From JAWWPY01 sp033854735 (GTDB taxonomy: Bacteria > Actinomycetota > Actinomycetes > Streptosporangiales > Streptosporangiaceae): a stretch of DNA of 64,000 bases. The notes below the pieces were generated by a model. The model did not search any database. It saw nothing but the letters and a program-made list of their open reading frames with translations, and had not been told where the DNA came from. The position numbers and the translations under genes were made by a program. Positions 58,056-64,000 of this stretch are shown piece by piece. The DNA lies in NCBI GenBank assembly GCA_033854735.1, contig JAWWPY010000482.1, forward strand, positions 1-64,000. Reading direction: 5' to 3'. The number at the start of each line of letters is the position of its first letter. Within the stretch, counting starts at the first letter, position 1.

Positions 58056-60272
58056 ATGGCGGACAACGGACCCCCGGGGAACAAACCTCCGGACAGCGAA
58101 TCCACCGACAGCGAATCCACGGTCGAGTTGCGGGCGGAAGCCGAGACCTGTCTGCGCGCCCTGGCCGGGGAGAAAGCCAGGCTGCGCGACGATCAATGGA
58201 CGGCGATCAGCGCCCTGGTCGCGCAGCGGCGCCGCGCCCTCGTGGTCCAGCGCACCGGCTGGGGCAAATCCGCGGTGTATTTCGTGGCCACGGTGCTGCT
58301 GCGAGCCCGCGGCGCGGGCCCGACGGTCATCGTCTCGCCGCTGCTCGCCCTGATGCGCAACCAGATCGAGGCGGCCGCCCGGGCCGGCATCCGCGCGCGC
58401 ACCGTCAATTCGGCGAACGTCGACGAGTGGGATGAAACGTACGCGGAGATCGCCGCCGGTGCGGTCGACGTGCTGCTGGTGAGCCCGGAACGGTTGAACA
58501 ACCCCGGCTTCCGCGACCTGGTCCTGCCGAAACTGGCCGCCACCGCCGGGATGCTCGTGGTGGACGAGGCGCACTGCATCTCGGACTGGGGACACGATTT
58601 CCGTCCCGACTACCGCCGCCTCGCGACGCTCCTCGCCGAACTGCCGCCCGGCGTGCCGGTCCTGGCCACCACCGCGACCGCGAACGCCCGGGTGACCCGG
58701 GACGTCGCCGAGCAGCTCGCGACCGGGACCGACGGCGAGGCGCTGGTGCTGCGCGGCCCGCTCGACCGCGACAGTCTCCGCCTCGCCGTGGTGCGGCTGC
58801 CCACCGCGCCGCAGCGGCTCGCCTGGCTGGCCGAGCATCTCGGGGACCTGGAGGGCTCCGGGATCATCTACACGCTCACCGTCGCGGCCGCCCATCAGAC
58901 CGCGGCCCTGCTCCGCGAGGCCGGCCACGACGTCGCCGCCTACACCGGGCGTGATGACCAGGCCCAGCGTCTGGCCGCCGAGCAGTCCCTGCTGGCGGGC
59001 GAGCTCAAAGCCCTCGTGGCGACCAGCGCGCTCGGCATGGGGTTCGACAAGCCCGACCTGAAGTTCGTGGTCCACCTGGGCGCGCCGCAGTCACCGGTCG
59101 CCTACTACCAGCAGATCGGCCGGGCGGGACGGGCCGTGCCCCGGGCCGATGTGATCCTCCTGCCGGGCACCGAGGACCGCGACATCTGGGCCTACTTCGC
59201 CTCACTGGCCTTCCCCGCGGAGTCCGTGGTCCGCGCCACCCTGGCCGTGCTGGCCGACGCTGGGCGCCCGCTGTCGTCAAGCGCGCTGGAAACGCGGATC
59301 GACCTGAGCCGGGCCCGGATGGAGATGATGCTCAAGGTCCTCGACGTCGACGGGGCGGTGCGCCGGGTCAGCGGCGGTTGGACCGCGACCGGCCAGCCGT
59401 GGGCCTACGACGCCGACCGCTACGAACGGGTGGCCGCGGAGCGCGACCGCGAGCAGCGCGCCATGCTTACCTACCTGCAGACCGCGGACTGCCGGATGGA
59501 GTACCTGCGCCGCCAGCTCGACGACCCAGCGGCGGCGCCGTGTGGGCGCTGCGACAACTGCACCGGGCAGCACTGGCCAGACGACGTCTCAGGGGCGGGC
59601 GCAGCGGCCGCCCGGGACCGGCTGCTGCGGCCCGGCGTGGAGATAACCCCGCGGCGGATGTGGCCGGCCGGCATGCCCGGCCTCGGCGTCGAGGTATCTG
59701 GCAAGATCTCGCCCGGCCAGGCCGCGGAACCCGGCCGTGCACTCGGCAGGCTGGCTGGCATCGGGTGGGGTGCCCGGTTGCGCCCCCTACTGGAATCCGG
59801 TGCGGCCGGCAGTGCGGCTGAAAATCTCGTTGTGGATGGTGGGGAATTTCTGGACGGGCCGGTGCCGGACGATGTTTTCCAGGCGCTGGTCACGGTTCTG
59901 TCGGCGTGGGACTGGGCGCAGCGCCCGGCCGGGGTGGTCACGCTGCCGTCGCGCACCAGGCCGCGACTGATCGCCAGCCTGGGCGAACAGATCGCGGCGG
60001 TGGGGAAACTGCCGTACCTGGGCGCGCTGGGTTACGCGGATGGCGGGCCAGGCCCGCGGCAGCATAACAGCGCGCAGCGGCTGCAGGCGCTCTGGCCCAC
60101 GCTGGTGGTCCCAGAACCGGTCCGCGTCGCCGTGGCCGGGCTCGGCGGGCCGGTGCTCGCCGTCGATGACCTGGTCGACACGGGCTGGACGATGACCGTC
60201 GCCGCGAAGCTGCTCCGCGACGCCGGCGCACCCGCCGTGCTCCCGCTGGCCCTCGCGGTCACCACCGGCTGA
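58056..60272 (+). CDS. RecQ-family DNA helicase with C-terminal phosphoribosyltransferase-like domain
   Basis: A 738-residue ATP-dependent 3'-5' helicase. Motif I QRTGWGKSAVYF, motif II VVDEAHCISDWGHDFRPDY, motif III ATTATANARV, motif VI YYQQIGRAGRA, then a zinc-binding region with CRMEYLR and CGRCDNC. There is no HRDC domain; instead the last 150 residues end in VLAVDDLVDTGWTM, the PRPP-binding loop of type-I phosphoribosyltransferases. ATG 58056 has AAGGAG 3 nt upstream. It probably acts in recombination repair. Divergent from gntR; convergent with the MMPL gene across a hairpin. Confidence 0.93.
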   Translation: MADNGPPGNKPPDSESTDSESTVELRAEAETCLRALAGEKARLRDDQWTAISALVAQRRRALVVQRTGWGKSAVYFVATVLLRARGAGPTVIVSPLLALMRNQIEAAARAGIRARTVNSANVDEWDETYAEIAAGAVDVLLVSPERLNNPGFRDLVLPKLAATAGMLVVDEAHCISDWGHDFRPDYRRLATLLAELPPGVPVLATTATANARVTRDVAEQLATGTDGEALVLRGPLDRDSLRLAVVRLPTAPQRLAWLAEHLGDLEGSGIIYTLTVAAAHQTAALLREAGHDVAAYTGRDDQAQRLAAEQSLLAGELKALVATSALGMGFDKPDLKFVVHLGAPQSPVAYYQQIGRAGRAVPRADVILLPGTEDRDIWAYFASLAFPAESVVRATLAVLADAGRPLSSSALETRIDLSRARMEMMLKVLDVDGAVRRVSGGWTATGQPWAYDADRYERVAAERDREQRAMLTYLQTADCRMEYLRRQLDDPAAAPCGRCDNCTGQHWPDDVSGAGAAAARDRLLRPGVEITPRRMWPAGMPGLGVEVSGKISPGQAAEPGRALGRLAGIGWGARLRPLLESGAAGSAAENLVVDGGEFLDGPVPDDVFQALVTVLSAWDWAQRPAGVVTLPSRTRPRLIASLGEQIAAVGKLPYLGALGYADGGPGPRQHNSAQRLQALWPTLVVPEPVRVAVAGLGGPVLAVDDLVDTGWTMTVAAKLLRDAGAPAVLPLALAVTTG

Positions 60273-60273
60273 T

Positions 60274-60294
60274 AGCTGGCGGCGGCCGTCAGCT
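60274..60294. terminator. Bidirectional hairpin between convergent genes
   Basis: AGCTGGCG, a five-base GCGGC loop and CGTCAGCT form an 8-bp stem with one G-U pair, starting two bases after the recQ stop. No T-tract, as is usual for actinobacterial hairpin terminators. It is placed to stop both recQ and the MMPL transcript. Confidence 0.55.
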
Positions 60295-60324
60295 GACCGC
60301 TGCGAGCCGGATGCCTGCTGGCCG

Positions 60325-62505
60325 TCAGGTTCTGACCGGGTCGGCCACCGGCTCGGGCAGGTTTTCGGAGTCGCGGAGGCCGTAGCGCGCGTACACCGGG
60401 CGCAGCGGGCGGGGCAGCCACCAGTTGGCCCGGCCCAGCAGCCGCATGGTCGCGGGCACCAGCAGCACCCGCACCACGGTGGCGTCGATGACCAGGGCCA
60501 CGATCATGCCGACGCCCATCAGCTTGATGAACGTGATCCCGGATGCGGAGAACGCGCCGACCACGATCACGAGCAGCAGGGCCAGGCTGGTGATGATGCC
60601 ACCGGTCCGCTGCAGCCCGCCGGCCACCGACGCGGTGTTGTCCCCGGTGAGGTCGTACTGCTCACGGATCCGGGACAGCAGGAACACCTCGTAGTCCATG
60701 GACAGCCCGAAGATGATCGCCAGCATGAGGATGGGCATGGTCGGATCGATGGTCCCGGTGGCGGTGAACCCCAGCAACCCGGCCAGGTGCCCCTCCTGGA
60801 AGATCCAGACGATCACCCCGAACGTCGCCGACAAAGACAGCACGTTCATCACGATCGCCTTGACCGGCAGGACGACCGAGCCGAACGCGAGGAACAGCAG
60901 CACGAACGTGGCCAGGCAGACCACCAGGGCCATCCACGGCAGCGTTGCGCCGAGGCTGCCCAGTTCGTCCACGAGCTGCGCGGTCGCACCGCCGACGAGC
61001 ACCTGCGCCCCGGGCGGGGCGGGCACGGACCGCACCTGGGTGACGAGGGCGCGCGCCGCCGCGGACGTCGCATTGGCGCCATAACGGAGGTCCACCCGCG
61101 CGACATCTCCGTGCACGCCGGTGACCTGTGCGCCGGTCACACCCGGGAGGTGGGCCAGGCGGCTGAGGTAATCGGCCAGCGCGGCCTGCTGCACTGGCCC
61201 GGTGGCCGGGGCGCCGAAGCTGACGACGGCCTCGATCGGGGTGGTCGAGTTGGCGGGGAAGTCCCGGGTGAGCGCGTCCTGCACGATGTGCGGGGCCGCA
61301 CTGGCGGGCAGTGCCCGGGCGTCGGTGCCGCCCCAGGTGATGTGCCGGAACGGGGAACCGAGAGCGAGCAGGGCGACGACGATCACGACGATATAGGCCA
61401 CAGGCCGGCGCATGACGCTGCGCCCGATCCGGTACCAGGCACCGGTCTCGCCGCTCTGCTGACCGCCGGGGGCGCTCACCAAGCGCCTGATGCGCAGGGC
61501 GTTCACCCGGTGGCCGAGGACGGCGAGCAGCGCGGGCATGACCGTCAGCGCGGCGAGCATGTCGACCACCACGGTCGCCACGCCTCCGTAGCCCATCGAG
61601 CGGAGGAACGTCTCCGGGAACAGCATGAGGCTGGCCAGGGCGACCGCGACCGTGATCCCGGAGACCGCGACGGTGCGGCCGGCGGTGGCCACGGTCCGGG
61701 CCAGGGCCGCATCCACGGTGGGCTGGCGGCGCAGTTCTTCCCGGAACCGGGCGACCATGAACAGGCCGTAATCGATGCCGAGGCCAAGGCCGAGGATCGT
61801 GGTGATATTGATCGAGTAGATCGAGACATCGGTGCCGAGGGTCAGCAGCCGGAGGGCGGTGAAGGAGCCGAGGATGGCGATCCCGCCGATGGCGAGGGGA
61901 AGGCTGGCGGCGGCCAGGCCCCCGAAGATCAGCAGGAGCATGACGAGCAGCACCGGCATGGAGATTCCCTCGGCCCGCCCGATGTCGGCCGTGACCTGCT
62001 TGTTGATGGCCTCCTCGGTCGGGATCTGGCCGCCGGCCCGCTCGGTCAGGCCGGGCGCGGCGAGTTTGTTCTTGATCGCGTCGAAGCTCGTGATCTGCGC
62101 CGCGTCGTCGGCGCCGGCCAGCCGCAGGACCGCGTACGTCTGGTGGCCGTCCGTGCTGGCGAACTGGGCGGACCCGCTGGACCAGTAGCTGACGGCCGAG
62201 GTGACCTGCTCACGGGGCAGGGCGGCCAGGGCCCGGGTGACCGCGGCCCGGTAGGCGGCGTCGTGCACGGTCAGGGACGGGCTGCGGTAGAGCACCACCA
62301 CGTCCGCGGCATCCCGGCCGAACGCCCGGGTGGCCAGGTCGGTCGCCCGCTGGCTCTGGCTGCCCGGGTCGTTGAATCCGCCCGCGGACTGCAGCGCGCC
62401 GAACACGCCGGTCCCCCAGACGGCCGCGAAGATGACCGCCAGGGTCGCGATGAGCAGGACGAGCCGCCGGCGGCGGTAGACGACGTGTCCCCAGGCCTCG
62501 AACAT
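60325..62505 (-). CDS. MMPL-family RND transporter
   Basis: A 726-residue membrane exporter with twelve predicted helices in two repeats (one helix, large outside loop, five helices; twice). Characteristic helix-4 motifs LGIDYGLFMVARFREEL and GLSMDYEVFLLSRIREQYD are present in both halves. Such proteins export lipids or drugs with proton exchange. ATG 62505 has GGAGG 5 nt upstream; a longer start at 62541 would begin inside the operator region. Divergent from a TetR repressor gene, so likely induced by an exported compound. Confidence 0.92.
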   Translation of the reverse strand: MFEAWGHVVYRRRRLVLLIATLAVIFAAVWGTGVFGALQSAGGFNDPGSQSQRATDLATRAFGRDAADVVVLYRSPSLTVHDAAYRAAVTRALAALPREQVTSAVSYWSSGSAQFASTDGHQTYAVLRLAGADDAAQITSFDAIKNKLAAPGLTERAGGQIPTEEAINKQVTADIGRAEGISMPVLLVMLLLIFGGLAAASLPLAIGGIAILGSFTALRLLTLGTDVSIYSINITTILGLGLGIDYGLFMVARFREELRRQPTVDAALARTVATAGRTVAVSGITVAVALASLMLFPETFLRSMGYGGVATVVVDMLAALTVMPALLAVLGHRVNALRIRRLVSAPGGQQSGETGAWYRIGRSVMRRPVAYIVVIVVALLALGSPFRHITWGGTDARALPASAAPHIVQDALTRDFPANSTTPIEAVVSFGAPATGPVQQAALADYLSRLAHLPGVTGAQVTGVHGDVARVDLRYGANATSAAARALVTQVRSVPAPPGAQVLVGGATAQLVDELGSLGATLPWMALVVCLATFVLLFLAFGSVVLPVKAIVMNVLSLSATFGVIVWIFQEGHLAGLLGFTATGTIDPTMPILMLAIIFGLSMDYEVFLLSRIREQYDLTGDNTASVAGGLQRTGGIITSLALLLVIVVGAFSASGITFIKLMGVGMIVALVIDATVVRVLLVPATMRLLGRANWWLPRPLRPVYARYGLRDSENLPEPVADPVRT

Positions 62506-62547
62506 TGCTGCCTCCGCGGCTAAGCTGTTACCGATCTTCACAGTGGT

Positions 62548-62592
62548 GAACGCTGTAAACTATGAACGGTGTTAACATCGCATACACGGTTC
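62548..62592. promoter_or_regulatory. TetR-type operator cluster, three half-sites
   Basis: GAACGCTGTAAAC (62548-62560) and GAACGGTGTTAAC (62564-62576) are direct repeats 16 bp apart; ACACGGTTC (62584-62592) is an inverted third half-site. They lie in the gap between the MMPL gene and the tetR gene. Confidence 0.55.
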
Positions 62593-62648
62593 ACTGATGT
62601 CAAGGCCGTTTACGAGTGGCTCCCGGCGGGCCGGGCAGGGAGGCGGAC

Positions 62649-63371
62649 GTGGTCCAGGCACTGAGCCGGCGCGACCGCGTCCGCGCGGAGACCACCGAGG
62701 AGATCAAGCAAACTGCCCGCCGGATCCTCATCGAGCAGGGACCAGAGGCGGTGACGCTGCGTGCCATCGCCCGCGACATGGGCGTGACCGCGCCCGCGCT
62801 CTACCGGTACTTCGACAGCCATGAAGAGCTGATCAGAAGTGTCGTCGGGAGCATCTTTGGCGAGCTCGCGGACGAGATTCACGCGGCGATCGAGGCGGCC
62901 GGCACCGCCAGCGGCGGCGACGTGACCGAGAAGATGATCGCCGCCTGCCGGGGCTTCCGCCAGTGGGCCCTGGGCCACAAGGCGGAGTTCGGCATGCTTT
63001 TCGGCACGCCCCTGCCGGGCGTCGATGTCGGGGACGATGATTTCACCGAGGAGTGCGCCCGCAGGTTCGCGGGCACCTTCTACGAGCTGTTCCTCGAGCT
63101 GTGGCGGAAGAACCCGTTCCCGGTCCCGCCGCCCGAGGAAATCGACCCGGGACTGCGGGAACAGCTGACCCGCTACGGCGCAGGGATCGGCGCGGCCGTC
63201 CCGCCCGGCGCCCTCCTCACGTTCCTGCGCTGCTGGGTAAGGCTCTACGGGATCGTCAGCATGGAGGTGTTCGGGCACCTGGGCTTCGCACTGGACGACC
63301 CGGGGCCCATGTTCGAGATCACGCTCGCCGAACTGGCCACCCTGGTCGGCCTCGAGTATCCCGGGCCCTAG
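62649..63371 (+). CDS. TetR-family repressor with WHG-type C-terminal domain
   Basis: A 240-residue regulator: N-terminal TetR helix-turn-helix (TLRAIARDMGVTAPALYRYF), then an all-helical ligand domain whose WVRLYGIVSMEVFGHL stretch fits the WHG/TetR_C group. GTG 62649 has GGGAGG 5 nt upstream; the 11-codon longer frame lacks one. Divergent from the MMPL exporter across repeated half-sites, a standard repressor-pump pair. Confidence 0.92.
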   Translation: MVQALSRRDRVRAETTEEIKQTARRILIEQGPEAVTLRAIARDMGVTAPALYRYFDSHEELIRSVVGSIFGELADEIHAAIEAAGTASGGDVTEKMIAACRGFRQWALGHKAEFGMLFGTPLPGVDVGDDDFTEECARRFAGTFYELFLELWRKNPFPVPPPEEIDPGLREQLTRYGAGIGAAVPPGALLTFLRCWVRLYGIVSMEVFGHLGFALDDPGPMFEITLAELATLVGLEYPGP

Positions 63372-63424
63372 TCGCTGGTGGGCAAGGGCTTTCGAAGACC
63401 GGCTTGAGCTGGGACGCTGGTCGC

Positions 63425-64000
63425 GTGGAGGCGGCGGGCGGAGCGGGTCGGCTGCAGGACGCTCTCCAGTCAGCGGGGGCCAGGCACGGTGCCGTCGCCT
63501 ACCGGGTAGCCGGATCCGGACCAGATGTCTGCGCCTGGGGGTCGGTCTCGGGCGGGTCGGTATTCGAAGCCGGTTCGGTCACCAAGGCGGTGACTGGGCT
63601 GCTGCTGGCCTTGGCCATCGATGCAGGTGAAGTCTCCAGCTCTGACAGACTGGACCGGTTCGTGCCCGGGACGGGCCCAGCCGGGGGGGCCACGCTGGCT
63701 GAGCTGGCCACCCACACCAGCGGCCTGCCGCGTCTCCCGGCGGCCACGTTGCTCCGGGCGCTGGCGCACCCCGGCGATCCTTACCGGGGCGTGTCTTTGC
63801 CCCGTCTGATCCGCGACACACGCCGGGTACGCCCCGGCAGACCGGGACGCGCGGCCTATAGCAATCTGGGCGTGGCCCTCCTCGGGCACGCGCTCGCGGC
63901 CGCAGCGACGGTGCCCTACTGGGACCTCGCCCGAATCCGGGTACTCACGCCACTGCGCATGACCAGCAGCGGGGACATGCCGAAGTCTGCCCTGGCCGCC
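63425..64000 (+). CDS. Serine beta-lactamase family protein (partial, 3' end outside window)
   Basis: 192 codons are visible. The active-site SxxK motif is SVTK in FEAGSVTKAVTGLLLAL and the YxN motif is YSN in AAYSNLGVALLGHAL, as in class C beta-lactamases, D-aminopeptidases and esterases of the Beta-lactamase (PF00144) family. No signal peptide, so cytoplasmic esterase/peptidase activity is likely. The start is uncertain: GTG 63425 lacks a clear ribosome-binding site, and a TTG seven codons earlier is an alternative. Confidence 0.85.
   Translation, partial: MEAAGGAGRLQDALQSAGARHGAVAYRVAGSGPDVCAWGSVSGGSVFEAGSVTKAVTGLLLALAIDAGEVSSSDRLDRFVPGTGPAGGATLAELATHTSGLPRLPAATLLRALAHPGDPYRGVSLPRLIRDTRRVRPGRPGRAAYSNLGVALLGHALAAAATVPYWDLARIRVLTPLRMTSSGDMPKSALAA

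Noticed and set aside
60787..62523. 578-codon open frame antisense to the MMPL gene
   Set aside because: Asp/Gly/His-rich composition typical of a shadow; the MMPL frame is clearly real.

Overview
High-GC (about 70%) DNA with strong G/C bias at third codon positions, GTG/TTG starts, many 4-base ATGA/GTGA overlaps and gene families typical of filamentous actinobacteria (LCP proteins, PIN-PhoH, DUF5941, RecQ with a phosphoribosyltransferase-like tail, WHG-type TetR). The combination suggests an actinomycete, possibly of the Streptosporangiales/Trebonia type; that placement is inference. No phage, insertion sequence, rRNA or CRISPR array was seen.

Region 1 (0.3-28 kb) is an initiator tRNA followed by a large cell-envelope polymer locus. 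A minus-strand operon (10930 to 4558) encodes a DUF5941 membrane protein, a sugar-phosphate-type nucleotidyltransferase, a glycerol-1-phosphate-dehydrogenase-like enzyme, a CDP-alcohol phosphotransferase, a GT2 and a GT87 glycosyltransferase. Divergent from it are an IspD/TarI-type cytidylyltransferase and two tandem ~1190-residue proteins that each join an N-terminal GT2 to a C-terminal CDP-glycerol glycerophosphotransferase (teichoic-acid polymerase) domain. An LCP ligase-type protein, an ExoA-like GT2, a short cis-prenyltransferase, PIN-PhoH and several polytopic GT-C-like proteins surround this core.

Region 2 (28-41.4 kb) holds ATP-type PEP carboxykinase, a small RHH-like protein with a palindromic, apparently leaderless promoter, an NlpC/P60 protein, a YyaL/DUF255 thioredoxin protein, a zinc-uptake operon with its own Zur regulator behind a Zur-box-like promoter, and a MauE-DsbA-FucU trio.

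Region 3 (41.4-46.3 kb) is an accessory patch: two receiver proteins, a frameshifted PAS histidine kinase and an orphan tail-anchored helical protein, lying between an intact and a decayed copy of the DsbA/FucU junction. A palindromic repeat is present here and again, in frame, inside lutC.

Region 4 (46.3-58 kb) reads as a non-phosphorylative L-fucose module: LutABC lactate oxidation, an SDR dehydrogenase, a sugar ABC transporter, L-fuconate dehydratase, a lactonase-type amidohydrolase and an FCD-GntR regulator. The same 11-bp palindrome lies at the SDR promoter, the transporter promoter and the gntR promoter region. From 51048 to 57224 every gene junction is a 4-base start/stop overlap once two very short ORFs (26 and 19 residues) are counted.

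Region 5 (58-64 kb) has RecQ, an MMPL exporter with its divergent TetR regulator, and the start of a serine beta-lactamase-family gene cut by the window end.

A recurring feature is in-frame tandem duplication, mostly of 15-bp units, inside otherwise ordinary genes (DUF5941, IspD/TarI, LutA, LutC, SDR).
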